The notes: generated from the letters alone by a model not told the origin. A DNA stretch of 64,000 bases from Topomyia yanbarensis (GCF_030247195.1 NC_080672.1:158169167-158233166); one strand, 5' to 3'. Counted from the first letter of the stretch, positions 35,119 to 47,862 are shown. A program made the numbers and translations.

Positions 35119-36667
35119 GCTCCAGCGTCTCCTCGACGTTCTCAAACTCCAGGCACAGTGTTGACGTTGCGTACCCACAGCAATGAAGATACTCCTTAAG
35201 CTGCCATGGCTCGGTAGGAGCTGTTTCAGGTGGAAGGTCATCTCTCCGTGCTTTCTATTGACCCACGTCGACAGGTTTGGATGAGCCGGTAGGTCCATTT
35301 TCCTTTCTTCGTTTTGTCCCATTCCTACTGCCACGTCACCATCGAATCGATTCTCATCATCTTCCTCACGTTTCTGACGTTTCATTGATTGTAGCACTTG
35401 ATATCCTCCGTCAGGGTAATGCAGATGGGGATCATCTCGGCATCACGGCATACTGCCTCCGGTACGCAATCGCAACTCGTACGACCAGTAGTCGAAGCGT
35501 CCTGTTCAGCTTTTCGCGGTTTCACTTGGTTTTCAGCGCCGCACCCCAAGCAGTATCGATGACTAAATACTAGATAAAGACCCGACATTTCGCATGTGTA
35601 ATCAACGTGGTTGTTTAAGCTCAATCAGTTGTCGATTATCACTCCCAATTGCTTCAGTGCACGCTTCGATGCAATCACATGTCCTTTGATGGTGATCTGT
35701 ATCCGCTGAACCCCTTTGCAGTTGCTGTCCAACAACAACGTCTTGTGGTGAGCTATTTGCAGCTTGACCCGTTCATCCAGCTCTCGATCGCATCTATTGT
35801 CTCCGTCACCGATATCTCCATTTCTTCAAGTGTCTCACCATTATTGACACATCGTCCACAAAACCAACGATTTTCACTTTCCTGGGCAGCCGCAATGTTA
35901 AGACCCCATCGTACATCCCATTCCAAAGTGTTGGACAGAGAATGGAGCCCTGAGGACCGCCCGCTGCGACTCGCATTGCCTTCTGCCCTTTTGTTCGTCT
36001 GGTACAGCAGTGCTCTACTCTGGAAGTAGGTGTTCAGGATCTGGCTCATTATTTTATGCCACGCTGCGGCATTGGTCTATACGAGGCTGGGTGTCCCGGT
36101 GACTTCCCTGACTTTGGCAGCAACATCAGCTTCTGTACCTTCCTCATTTCGGGGATTACCATCGTCTAAAGATTTCAGCAGTAGCATCCTGAACATGTCC
36201 GAATATGCCAGGATCGCAGCTTTCAGCGCCACGGTTGGTATTCCATCCAGACCGGGGGTTTTCTTTGATTTTAGTCACATCGACGCTTCTTTGAGCTCGT
36301 CGTTAGTCGCTTGCCACTCGGCTGTGTTACCTCCTTCTTCTTTGTCGTACGGTGTCGGTGACCAGGTAGTTCAATCGAGATTCGGGAAGAGACCCTCAAC
36401 GATTATCTTTAGCTTACCCGAGCATATTTCAGCTGGTGTCGACGGACCCTCGTCTTCGTCATGACGACTCAGTACGCGTCCCCCAGGGATTGGCGTTTAT
36501 TTCTCAGCACAGCTACTTATGGCAATTGGCTTGCTAAGCTTGATCTCCCGTTTTTTTAGAAACGTCGCTTGCGCTCCTCTCTCACTTTCCGATTTTGCGC
36601 TCTGAGCCCGCCTTCTGGCTCTAAGACAAGCAGCGTGTAGCGTACTGAGTTGCTTATTTAACCAGTA

Positions 36668-36925
36668 GGGACCATTCATAAATTACGTAACGCAAAAATT
36701 GCCCGAAATTGACTCCACCCTCCCCCCATATAACAAATTGTAGCAAATGTCTTCATCCCCCTCCTCTATTAAGTAACAAATTCATCGAAAAACATTTTTT
36801 TTTCTTCGGTGAAAACATGTTACGTAACGATCTAGCTTACTCCCCCTCCCCCCTATGTCATAACAAGTCACAACTTGTCGTACCCCCTCCCCCTAAAAGC
36901 GTTACGTAATTTTTGAATCGTTCCT
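36668..36925. mobile_element. 258-bp MITE with TACGTAAC termini, inserted in R1
   Basis: Flanked by TA at 36666-36667 and 36926-36927. The left end is GGGACCATTCATAAATTACG, and the right end on the other strand is AGGAACGATTCAAAAATTAC, both leading into GTAACGC. The interior is C-rich on the plus strand (CCCTCCCC runs). Removing it with one TA brings the R1 frame back together at a Ser-Tyr-Trp stretch, so it inserted after R1 did. TA duplication suggests Tc1/mariner mobilisation. Confidence 0.8.
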
Positions 36926-37606
36926 TAGCTGCACGCCGTCTACTGAATAGCCCTAGTTTTCCGTCACAATCCTTCTTGTTAGATCAGCCGCATCAACGTA
37001 CTTGATTCCGTTGTTCGCCGAAGTAACTCAACAAAGAGGTTTTCGTTAAAGGCTTTCGTCTTCCACTTTAGCTTGCCGTCCGTCCTTCTCCGTGCTGCAG
37101 CAGGGTTCCATTGGCCGATGCGGTAGCGAATCGCCTGGTAGTCTCTATGGGGATACTTCTCGCACACTCTCCAGTCCATGTTCGCCGTCAGTCAGGTGTC
37201 AGGTAGGTGTTGAGTCTGCTGCCAATTGTCACTACAAGGCGCTACTACGCCAATGACTCTAAGCAATCTACTCCTCTTCGGTTAAATGGTAGACTGCTTA
37301 AAACCTTCTAAATTTACTCCATTAGAACACCATTTTGTGCATGATCAACTTCAGTTGCGACTACTCGTTTGCTTGTGAATACAAGTCGTGTTCCGTTTTT
37401 GGATGTTTCGTCTCTCTGACGACCAGGTCAGTCCACATGAGAAAAAGTCTAAGCACAAATTCAGCACTTACAAGAGTTATAAGTGTTATATCCTTTTCGT
37501 CTTAGGAAGTAAAATAGTAAAATGCAACGAACGGCTTGTTAGCTAAACCATGTTTTAATTTCGATGTAATCTCATTGGCAAATTAGAACTTCTCTCGTAC
37601 TGTGTG

Positions 37607-38076
37607 GCGTTTCGGCTTCGCCTCATCAGAAACCAACACTAACTTATTGTCGGAATAGATTAGCGCCGGCTTGACGCAAATCCCTTAAAACTAAAACACA
37701 CTTTGTTTTTCAATCGAACGACTGATCAAACGTGATGTCCCGTTCGAGCAGAAGTTCTGTTTATGCCGATGAGACACAGTGAAACCGAAACTTGTCTTGG
37801 CTTAGCAGGCCTATGCGAAAGCACTATGCTATATTTCACACTAAGGAGGAAAATTTGGTAAAAACCACAATTTCTCGCTAGGGTGAGACAAGTTTCGGTT
37901 TCACTGTGTCTCATCGGCATAAACAGAACATCTGCTCGAACGGGACATCACGTTTGATCAGTCGTTCGATTGAAACACAAAGTGTGTTTTAGTTTTAAGG
38001 GATTTGCGTCAAGCCGGCGCTAATCTATTCCGACAATAAGTTAGTGTTGGTTTCTGATGAGGCGAAGCCGAAACGC
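37607..38076. mobile_element. Near-perfect palindrome, 191-bp arms (A-L family)
   Basis: The left arm 37607-37797 and right arm 37886-38076 are inverted copies with two mismatches seen by eye; the loop is 88 bp (37798-37885). The outer ends read GCGTTTCGGCTTCGCCTCAT. The loop's L segment (37823-37885, CTATGCTATATTTCACACTA and on) recurs inverted outside the right arm at 38141-38202. A transcript through it would form a long double-stranded hairpin. No coding capacity: an open frame at 37726-37920 is a by-product of the symmetry. Confidence 0.9.
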
Positions 38077-38250
38077 AACACAGTATGAAATAAGGATTTG
38101 TGCCCTCCTGTACAAAGACTGGTTTTTACCAACAAATTTTCACCCTAGCGAGAAATTTTGGTTTTTACCAAATTTTCCTCCTTAGGGTGAAATATAGCAT
38201 AGTAGAACTTCTCTGCTTGCAGGAGTTAAAGCCGAAACGCAAATCCACCG
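38077..38250. repeat. Inverted L segment and partial arm of the A-L element
   Basis: 38141-38202 is the inverted copy of the loop segment 37823-37885, with about one mismatch per 30 bases. 38230-38245 (AGCCGAAACGCAAATC) repeats the arm terminus, so the locus looks like A-L-A'-L' plus a stub of another A'. Confidence 0.75.
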
Positions 38251-41200
38251 CATAGAAAAAATGGTGTTTCTTGATGTAATGTTATCTTTGTGATGCAAGA
38301 AGTTAAGAAGAAACTGTAAAACTAACCCTCAATTTTACTGCCACATAACAACATTCTCATAAAACTTGCAATGTAACAAAAATGACAATGTAGCGCATCT
38401 TTCGATCATGCTAGCGCTAGCGCATCAAAAGCTTACTACAGATTTTAAGTCAGAATAACGGTCAAAATTGAATACAGATGGCAAAAAAACAGAGAGTGTA
38501 TTTGGACCGTTGACCTATTTTTTAGATTATTTTGAATACGCTTTGGTTTTGGGCTTGACAGAGCTTGCGGAAGCGACAATGATTCACAACGTTCCACGGT
38601 TGTTCAAAATTGCCAAATGAATCACGCAAAGATATCCCACGTTTTGTTCGATGACGAAGCCGGTAATTAGTCTTAGTTTGTTTATCTACCGCCAAAATTC
38701 CATTCCGGTCCGTTTTCTAGCTTCGGCTAGTGTCTTTTTCACACTTTCCCCAACACCTCATCGACCGGCGGTGAAGGTACTCTAATAATATAGTTCACGA
38801 TGGGGCCATTACCGACTCACTGGCCCGGGGTTGTCACAGAGGACAGCATAAACAAAACCTAGAGCAGTTCCATTTCCCACATTTCCTGTTGTTTTGAACT
38901 GTCTCTCGTATTTTTTTTTTTGCCTTCGCCCGGTGATTGTTTTCGCTCGTCCAACTGGCAGTTCAGGTGGCCTTCGTTCGCATGGTTTCCAATTGGAAAG
39001 TCTGAACGTTGCAATAGACTGTAGTTTCCACCAAATGGTCCGTTTATGTCTAATGAAGCACTAAATTAGGCGTCACTCGGAAAACATCAGATCGAAGAAA
39101 AATGTCAGTTCGATTTCCCATTTGAATGAAAATTTAGCAATAATAGTGTCGGTTCGTAGAAGTGAACACACTATGACTGCCTGATCGCAATTGGTTCGAA
39201 CGAGTTTATTACTACATATGAAGCTGGAGCTCGTGGTAGACTCAAACAGGGCGGGCGTTTAAATAAAATTCCGCGACCACCACCAGTCAATGTGGCATAG
39301 CCGTACTACATTTGGCGGAATCAAATGGTAAACGGAGACACTGGTCCGGTGGTGTCCAGAGGTGTTTGTGGCGCTTTATAAAACCCAAGTCAAATTTGAA
39401 TAATGACATGGTAGCTTAGCAGTATGCAGTGAAGAATTTAGCTTCGAACTGGGTTAATTGTGGTTCAGATAGGCACAGTTTTACCTTTAGGTACGCGTTC
39501 ATAAGCACAGTAACGTTACAAGTGGAGATGAAGGTCAGATTAAATAACCAGACCATTGTGTGTTTGGGTCAAAAGTTATATCAGTCGTAAGCATTTGTTT
39601 CATTCGAATTCATTTATAATTGGCAGGATAGGCTAGATATTCGGGGCGTGCCACGAATTTTGGAAATTGTCAGGTCGGAGTCAGTAAAAATAGATATTGT
39701 AAACAAACACATTGGTGAATATTCTGATATTCGTATATGCATACCAGATTCGGTTTGCTCAATCAGCAATGCTTCTGTTTCACTTTCGTTTTAAGTTGTA
39801 GAGCCTTGATTCCACTGCGACCATTTAAAGGAATATTGTGGTAAGATGTTGGAGGAGGTAGCCAACATAAATTAATTTGGATTCTCCCATATTTGCGTCC
39901 GAACCCGAAAACCCATAATTTGTACAATAAAATGTGAAACAAAACCGCTTTGTACTGAGAACATTTAGAAAACTTCTACCTAACACGCGATAATCTGTAC
40001 TGGATCTGCATGCTGTCGACTTAAATACTACATAGTTTCTGTTGGGGAAGCACACATTCAAATCTTAGATAAACACGACCGGGAATGTGCGGTTTGCGGT
40101 TGCCGTTTTACTTTACAGTCAGATTGAGATTGGATGCCAACGGTGATGATGGTGGTGGTGGTGGTTGTTAGATGGGAACAAAAGTGCCTACCCGTGAGTA
40201 AAGTAACCCGATCAACATCGAGAGTAAGAGAGATGAATCTCCGGAGTGTAAAGTAAGAACAATAAATAAATTTAATGTGGCCGATTTATCACTGGCAGTG
40301 GGCGAAATGATCAGTTTTTATTGTAACAGTAGGGTTTAAACTTTTAGCTCAGCTCATAGATATTATCCCGAATAGAACAGGTTTCTGGTTGGGTCTGTAA
40401 AACTGATAGGCGGTTTTATGTTGCATAAAATTAATTCAATTTGGTCGAATTATTGTAGTATATTCTGCTGCTAATATGCTAATTAGGGTTCGTCGCCATG
40501 CGGATGTCGGCAATAAATGGATATACCGCACCGCAACCGTAAGAAGAAATCAAAACGGCACAGCATCCCGCAACCGCATTTCAAAATGAAATATGACAAA
40601 TGTGGGAGGTAGTTGCATAGTTTTAATAGTTCTTAATTTTGTTTATGTCGTATTACATTATTACAAAGGAAGTATTCGCAATTAGTAGGACTTATTGATT
40701 TACGCTTATAAAATTCTACAAAGAAAATATGCCGAATTCTACGTAAACCTTTCTTGTTAGCAATGAAGACAAATTTCCAATTCGGGGTTCAGGGTAGTAC
40801 CGAATTAGCACAGTTTTAAATTTTAACGAAGGTTTGGGTGCTTCTGGAAATGATAACTGTTGGTTTGATTTGGCCCTAACCACTCGGAATGTCACTTTAC
40901 ACTCATCTCTGACTGCCTCAGACCTTCCTCTCTAAACGCGCCTTCTGGTTCATAGGCAGGTGGATTGCCTGGTGGTCGGTAAGCGTATAGGGGAAACTGA
41001 GGAGATTTGAAACAGAGTAGACTTGAAACAGTGCCCATCACTAGCGAAACAGTACCATTAGAGATTCAACAATAATGCATTTGTTTCATTTATATTGTAC
41101 AAATCCTCCAATATACGCCAGTTACGTTAAATGAGTGGTTGAGTATTTACGGTAAACACACTACAAACAATGAGTAAAAGTAGGTTTTCGCTATATTCTT

Positions 41201-42399
41201 CAAATTGGTATAAATACTATTAAATTGATATTATTTATTAAATAGGATACTATGTGACGTTTGATAATGAAAATTTCATTATTATGTAGTCTTATAACAT
41301 TTATTAATTGTATGCGTTTTTTATATTTGCAATGTATAAATTGTAAATTTTGTATGAAGCCTCTACTCTCCTCGATGATGAACTTCTGATCTTATGGTAA
41401 TGTTATAATCACATCACGTTCCTGAACCAATAATGATAATCAATATTCTTCATTCTTGAATTGACAACAGTGATGAACATTCTCAGTTTTTTAGGTCATT
41501 TATAGCCAAGGAATATGAATTTGTTTTAACTGTTTATTTCTACTTACTTCAGAAGCTAGGAGTGGTTAGGTAAAGAATCTTACTGTTATTACTGTTGGGA
41601 TCAGTACAGAACTGCCTGCATCTGTAACCAAAATCTAACTTTAATTTTAAAAACAAGTGTCAGATTATACGAATATATACGCTGTAAAAAAAGTGATAAG
41701 AAGTCATGTAATTTTAAGGAATTATCGTATTGTGAACGAATAAAAATGAGATAGCTGTAACATTCGATTCTTTAGAAAACGTTTTGATAATATTTAAATA
41801 TTTGGTTACTTGTTTCAACTCACATTGATTGCTGTTTCAGCTCACCTCGGTAGGAGGAGAGTTGCAATAAAGAGACCTGTTACAATATATTGATGATGCT
41901 TTGTTATTGATTTGTACTAGTTATTTTGACGTAATTTGTAAGAAATTTAAAAATTAGCAATCATCGAATAATTGCTTTTTTCATGTTAACCATCAGCGAT
42001 GGACTATGGAATATTACGTCGATTATGGAACGTGCTAGCGGAACCTACATTGCACAGCTTTACATTTAGCTTCGCCAGGGTTATTAGAAGCGAATCGGCT
42101 AGTGCACCCAGCATCCGATTGTACTGCTCTAGTGTCGACTTGGATTCCCGCCATCCCTGCACGATACACCACCCAGTTATCATTTTCGGAACATGGAAAG
42201 GTTCTACAATAATTGCAACGTCGCACTTTGTTTCTGTTGTTGACTGTCACGACAGTTTCTGTGCAATGTCGCAATGATTGAGATTAAGCTAGGTTATTTA
42301 CATCATCATTGATCTGCCTTCGCCTTTTTAAACACGCTTACCAGCCGTTGCCTAATTTTGGGAAGAAATGGACTACAGTGCATCTCCTCACGCTTGGGT
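38251..42399. other. Longest repeat-poor stretch; no recognisable gene
   Basis: No match to other parts of the window and no protein family in the open frames (39825-40061 and 41999-42277 included). 38560-39330 and 40460-40620 have balanced composition, with words such as CATCGACCGGCGGTGAAGG and CTCACTGGCCCGGGGTTGTC; the latter carries ATGCTAAT and ATGCAACT-type words. These are candidates for host regulatory DNA or an intron. A short GGTGATGATGGTGGTGGTGG run lies at about 40141-40166. Confidence 0.35.
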
Positions 42400-42600
42400 T
42401 ACAAGTTTCGAACTTAAATTTTGGATAGTGTGCTAACAACCCAAAATTTGTTTATTAACCCAGTAACCCAAATGTCAGGTACAGAAAGTGTCACTCAATA
42501 TTTGAGTACCGAGTGGATAACTAAACATTTGAATACTGTGCCGATAACCTAAAATTGGTGACGAGCGGATAACCCGAAAGCTGTGTATTGAACGGCTTTT
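42400..42600. repeat. Degenerate short tandem repeat
   Basis: Loose repetition of AACCCAAAAT / AACCCAAATG / AACCTAAAAT words every 30-50 bases alternating with GTGCTAACA / GTGCCGATAA words. Too decayed for a consensus. Confidence 0.35.
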
Positions 42601-43469
42601 TTTCGATATTTTGTTTTCTAATGATAGACTTAAAACTGATTTATAAAACAAATTTTATTCCAAAAGCTCTGTGATGCTATAATTTTTTAATTTTTTTTTT
42701 GTAAGTCAATATGCTGACAACTCAAATGATTTTTAAAACTATATTACCTTATATGGCAGATCTTGTTAGTTTGTACATATACAAAAACTTTTTTACGAAG
42801 TGCGCGTATACTTTTCACACCCAATCGCTACATAAACGGCACCAGCACAGTGAATCATTTTGTTAACAGCTACTAACCCTTGCTAGTAGTTCGATATCTA
42901 GTTTCTTTGTCAGACAACGACAAACGAAGCAGACAGAAGTTCAAAAGAAAAACTAGAACTAATTTGCCTGTATGATAGAACTGCGTGGGTGTTGAACCAG
43001 GGCAACGCAATTATGAATGCAAAGTGACGAGTGAGTGGAATTGAATGAATTATGATTTTTTTTTATCCCTACGTATGTAAGATGATGCGTGGGAGTGCGA
43101 AAGAAGCGACAGTAAAGATCATACGCTACAAAGACGCGACACCGACGAGCACCGCATTGGAGCGTATCCAAAGGCACACTCTAACAAGCTCTACCGACAT
43201 GCCGAGTCACTCAATTGGCATTCAAATTTCGACAGAAACTTGTGCACCAAATTGACCCTATATTTGCTTTTCGATTCTCATAATATGGCTCATTCGAAAA
43301 ATAAACTGCGTTTAAACGTACGGAAACGCTGATAAATGCTTATCATTTTGACGTCGGAGGCGAATTAACTTCTTATTAAAAGCAACCTTTAATCGCTAGA
43401 ATGTTGCACATGGGATGAAAATGGTAAATTGTTCTAATGACCCTACCACTTTTAGTTTCTGTATATTCC
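42601..43469. other. No recognisable gene
   Basis: AT-rich, with a more balanced block at 43070-43260 whose two overlapping frames match nothing known. Confidence 0.35.
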
Positions 43470-43612
43470 ACATTCTTGCTGTAACTTAAGTACTATAGCT
43501 CTAAAATTTTCATAACTTTTCCTACCAAGTAATCTCTAGCTAATTGAATGTCGTTAAAAAGTAAAAAAGAAAATGTGACTACATATTAGTCGAAATAAAA
43601 AATGAAAACAAT
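43470..43612 (+). repeat. Single arm of the foldback family at 53452-53829
   Basis: TAATCTCTAGCTAATTGAAT, GTCGTTAAAAAGTAAAAAAG and TGTGACTACATA match 53747-53870 in the same orientation. Confidence 0.6.
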
Positions 43613-44855
43613 AGTAACAGTAACATTGGGAGGCCTACAGTATGGAAAACTACCACTGCTTCAAAACATATAATTGAACATTAGCATTAGACTTGTAAGA
43701 CATGTTATTTCTTTCCATAATATCGTTATAAAATTAATAACCGATCAAAAATTAATTAGAAGTTAAATGTCATGAAGTTTTTTTTTACATAAATGCTTAA
43801 TTTTGGTGCATACATATTTTTTTATGGACGGTTTAGTACTAAATTCAAATAAACCATCAATCTGCACTTAAAGGGTTAATTAAAATATGTTATTTTCAAA
43901 TTTACAAAAAGGTACGTTGCTCCGTCAATTTACAAACGAATTTGGTGACTGGATTGTTATTTGGATCAGAACCGAAATCCTTTTGAATTGAACAATTCAA
44001 CGTTAACATTTTTTGCAAAGATAATGTGAACTATGAATAACAAAGTAAAACATGTGTTGATTTCAGATTGTTACAAACAAAATTCGCAATCCACACTATA
44101 ATATGTTCGAAAGCAGTGTTTCTTTTCATTCCGAAACAGTTCTAATTTTTAAGACCAATCATCAAACAGCTATCTATTTGATTTACTTGTGTGAGGGTAT
44201 TGAAAATACTTTTTCCAACAAATTTTGATTTTAATTGTTCAAATATGGTTTTGTTGCTTTATAGCTTTTGAAAAGTTTAGAATCTTTTTAATAATAGAAT
44301 TTTATCGTGTTATTTACGTCGCATGAATGTATTAGTTTGTTCGCAGGTAATTGGATGTCAAACATTTAAAATCAAATTCCGTGGCACAATGTTTTGGAAA
44401 ATAACCAAACGCAAAAGTATTTTGTAAATTATTCAAGAGGTGACACTTGTCTATATCCAAAGACAGCAGAGAACTCGAGCATACCGAGGTACCGTGATTG
44501 GTTACCTATTCTGCTACTTCTACACGTTTTTCGTACCACATCACTTGGTCCAATCAATTCTATAATTAACTGACATAGCCAGTCGTCTTTCGTTTTCTCC
44601 TGCCTTAGTAGTTGAAAACTTCGACGAACTCTTTTTCTTGTTATGCATGCCTTTATGGTCCGAGTACAACGACAGTTGCATCGAGAAATGATGCACGCTG
44701 TCGTGTGTTTAAGCGAGCAGCTCCGCAGTTTCTGAACCGTCCGCTCACATATGAAATTCGCATATAAGCCGGAAATTTTTTTTTGCAGGAAGAGGGGGGA
44801 GGGGGTCGCATGAAATTTTAGAAATCGAATTTGTATTTTTGATTCCATATATTTT
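43613..44855. other. No recognisable gene
   Basis: AT-rich. The minus frame at 44429-44848 (139 codons) matches no family I know; its C-terminal region has Arg/Cys-rich words and no supporting repeat of codon structure. Confidence 0.35.
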
Positions 44856-45120
44856 TTAACCCATTATAACCCAGGGGTTTCAAAAAGTGAACCAAATGCA
44901 GTGATATCTTCAATTCCACCAAAAAATTTATCAAAGATTATGGGAATAATAAAATCGCCGCTCAAAATGGTTTTGAGAATGAAAATATCTCGTGCAAAAA
45001 ATTTCGTTCGCTTGAATAAAAACAACAAATTTTAAGTTGCTTGGCATATTTCTTCGGATTTTCTGATAGACAACACTTCTTTTACATCTGTAGGAACGTT
45101 TTGTCACATAATGGAATTAT

Positions 45121-45194
45121 TAGCAAGAATTCCAACAATAAAATTCAATTAAATGTATTGCTTACTTTTCAGCCACCATTTGCCCCAACTATAC
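45121..45194 (+). repeat. 74-bp target-site duplication, left copy
   Basis: Identical to 46580-46653 except for one base (CAAGAATTCC versus CACGAATTCC). It bounds the 5'-truncated LINE at 45195-46579. Confidence 0.9.
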
Positions 45195-46336
45195 TCATGG
45201 CGTTGACTGGTGCTTTCACCACGACTCCGAGTGCTGTTCTTGAGGCACTTATAAATATCAAACCATTACACATACACCTCAAACAAGAGGCACTATCATG
45301 TGCATACAGACTGCAGGTTACTGGGCTTTGGAACAGTAACCATGTTGACCTTGCTACCAGTCATACATGATTGTGGTCACAAATGGTTACATGGGGTGAA
45401 GATATTTTTGCTCCCAGCGATATTACACTCACGTGTAGTTTTCCTTACACGACATTCCATGTGATTCCCTCTCGAGAGGAGTTGTTGTCTGGCTTTATGG
45501 AAAGACAACAACAAACGCAAGTGGTCTGTTACACTGACGGTTCTCTGATGGAGGGACGTGCTGGTGCTGGTGTCTACTGTCGTGAAATGAGATTGGAACA
45601 ATCTCACTCACTGGGTAGATACTGTACTGTATTCCAAGCAGAAATCTTTGCGATTATGTGCGGGGTACAATCGGCCCTTCAACTGAGTTTGTCCGGCAGA
45701 GTTATAAACTTCTGCTCCGATAGTCAGTCTGCAATCAAGGCCCTTAGCTCAGACAAATCCCGGTCCAAGCTAGTGATCGCGTGCCGAACCCAAATCGAAG
45801 AACTAAGCATTGTCAATACTATCTACCTTGTGTGGGTGCCCGGACATTCCGGTATTACTGGAAATGAATGGGCTGACGAATTAGCCAGGGCAGGTTCAGC
45901 GATTGACTTCATTGGTCCTGAGCCCGCGCTGCCATTTTTGACAAGTTGGATAAAGGAAAAAATACGGTCCTGGGTTTTGTCCGAGCACCGCAATTATTGG
46001 AGAAATCTACAAACGTGTCGCCAAACAAAGGCGTTTCTAGAACAACCGTGCCCAGTGATTTCGAAAAATCTCCTACATTTTTCGAAGCTCCACTGCGGCA
46101 TGCTTACCAGGGCTTTAACCGGCCACTGCAAACTCAATTATCACATGGCAACTATTCAGCGCGCTGAATCTTTTTCATGTGATCTTTGTGAATCCGACTA
46201 CGGAACCTCATATCATCTGATATGCAACTGTCCAGCGGTAGCGCAATTACGATTTCGAGTCTTCGGCCGTCCTTATATAGACGAAACAATGTTTGGACGG
46301 CTGAAACTCAGAGACATACTAAAGTTTCTTATCTAA
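45195..46336 (+). pseudogene. LINE ORF2 C-terminus with complete RNase H domain
   Basis: One frame from the insertion point to the stop at 46334-46336, broken only by a TGA at 45368-45370. Before it: LMALTGAFTTTPSAVLEALI and PLHIHLKQEALSCAYRL, the usual segment between reverse transcriptase and RNase H. After it: the RNase H domain with CYTDGS (Asp), FQAEIFAI (Glu), CSDSQSAIKAL (Asp), VPGHSGITGNEWADELA (His, Asp), all five active-site residues present. Then a C-terminal zinc-binding-like CDLCESDYGTSYHLICNCP. RNase H removes the RNA template during element copying. The reverse transcriptase and endonuclease are lost by 5' truncation, so the fragment cannot move. The TGA could be a late mutation. 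Confidence 0.88.
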
Positions 46337-46579
46337 TGTGGTAAAGAGCTTTAGGCTTATTCGAAGGCAAGTTGAACTACTTGTGAGTTTAACTTACCTG
46401 TTGTTTATTTTTGTTTTTGTGCTGTTATTTTCCCCACCCTTCCAATTCTACTTCCCCACACCTCCTTGTCCTATCCTTCCGCTCAGGAAATGATGAAAAC
46501 ACACGGCAAGGCACAAATCCCCGACTACATACGGGGAACGTGCCATTTAAGCCAATATATTCTGATTCCTGATTCCTGA
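45195..46579 (+). mobile_element. 5'-truncated LOA/Jockey-group LINE
   Basis: A 1385-bp insertion between 74-bp direct repeats. It starts inside ORF2, carries the linker and RNase H region, and ends in GATTCCTGATTCCTGAT, a short tandem 3' end instead of poly(A). Such simple-repeat tails occur in I/LOA-type elements. The single-base difference between the duplications indicates a fairly young insertion. Confidence 0.8.
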
Positions 46580-46653
46580 TAGCACGAATTCCAACAATAA
46601 AATTCAATTAAATGTATTGCTTACTTTTCAGCCACCATTTGCCCCAACTATAC
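46580..46653 (+). repeat. 74-bp target-site duplication, right copy
   Basis: Right-hand partner of 45121-45194, immediately after the LINE's GATTCCT tail. Confidence 0.9.
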
Positions 46654-47862
46654 ACAGTTCAAAAATGTAAACAAAATTATAAAAAATGGCAGTTGTCTTG
46701 TTTCACAATGAAATATGAGGTGCAATGACCCCATTCAGTGGCGGCGCGAGGTGTTTTGCCGCTCGGGGCCAAAAATTGAATTTGCCGCCCTTTTATAATG
46801 AATTTTCAAAAGAGTTCGATTTTTTCCCACCTATATGAAACAAATATGATAAAAGTATTACAAAATGTCTTCATGAAAATGAACTTTATCACATTTTATT
46901 GTCAATATTTTTTCATGGCGGTAGTGCTGCGCATACATTTGCTCGCGAAAGGTGCTATGACTCCGCTCACATGTTAGCGCCACGCTACTGGTAGATCCTT
47001 TATAAAATATAAGATATTAGTTATAATTACCCTAAATATAAAATCAAAGTATGAAATTTAAGTGCAAGATTAATTAATTTTAATATTATATAAAGACAAA
47101 AAAATCGCGAAGTTACTAAAAAGTTCCTATTGAATACATCACAATTATTTTTAAAAAATTAACGTGTTTTCAAAACTTACATATTTAAAATCACTGATCA
47201 AAGAATGGGACAAAACATTTTAAAATATAACTCTTGTGAATTACTTGCGATCAACCATGTCTTTTTTTAAATTCTCAAGCTAAACGATCAGCGAATCTTT
47301 ATATACCTTTAACCACATTAAACGTATTTCTATCAATAACTATAAGTTTTGGCTGAGGCAAGACTAGCTTATAAAATTAATTGTTGAGATTATTAAATCA
47401 AATTCATTTGAGCACTAGCATATATACGTATTATTCGTAGAATTGCAATTTGTCTGGCCAGATCCCGCTGGATCAGTGCTGCCAAGGACAGTTTCTGTTA
47501 AGGGCGTAACATAAATATTTGATATATTTAGAATGACTCGAATTATTATTGAAAACTGATAAACCCTATCAATTTAGGTTGTCTTCGACTACCTTTTCCA
47601 TACAATTTGATTATTGTAAATATTTTAGGGGAATTGTATTGAGCATTGGATGGTAAATTTTGAGTAGCTTGCAGCACTTCGAAAGAAGAAATTAAAATAG
47701 GTTTTTCATCCTACAGTTTTGATGAAAAATTGTTTTGGAGCCGTATATGCGCCAGGGAAAAGTCGGCTAAGAATGGATTAATGTATATTATTTAAATATT
47801 AACTTTTCATACTAAATTATCACAATGTTCACTTTCTTCTTGCCTTTGAAGTATTACAAATA

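Larger units (their letters stand above)
34933..37200 (-). pseudogene. R1-clade LINE ORF2 relic
   Basis: Minus-strand pieces in order: endonuclease end and linker DWRVCEKYPHRDYQAIRYRI (37179-36979); after a MITE, YWLNKQLSTLHAACLRARRR (from 36663); PGLDGIPTVALKAAILAY (about 36270-36200); ILNTYFQSRALLYQT (36049-36000); motif B GGPQGSILCPTLWNGMYDGV, then KVKIVGFVDDVSIMV (about 35965-35840), where the catalytic box is FVDD, both Asp kept; NNHVDYTCE (35624); the C-terminal ANLSTWVNRKHGEMTFHL-like region (35397-34933). Several frameshifts separate the pieces. R1 elements usually insert in rDNA, but no rDNA flank is visible, so this copy or subfamily inserts elsewhere. The same family lies at 54003-55990. 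Confidence 0.85.

Noticed and set aside
35277..36464. Plus-strand frames of 98-144 codons
   Set aside because: Antisense to the R1 reverse transcriptase pieces, which carry recognisable motifs on the minus strand.
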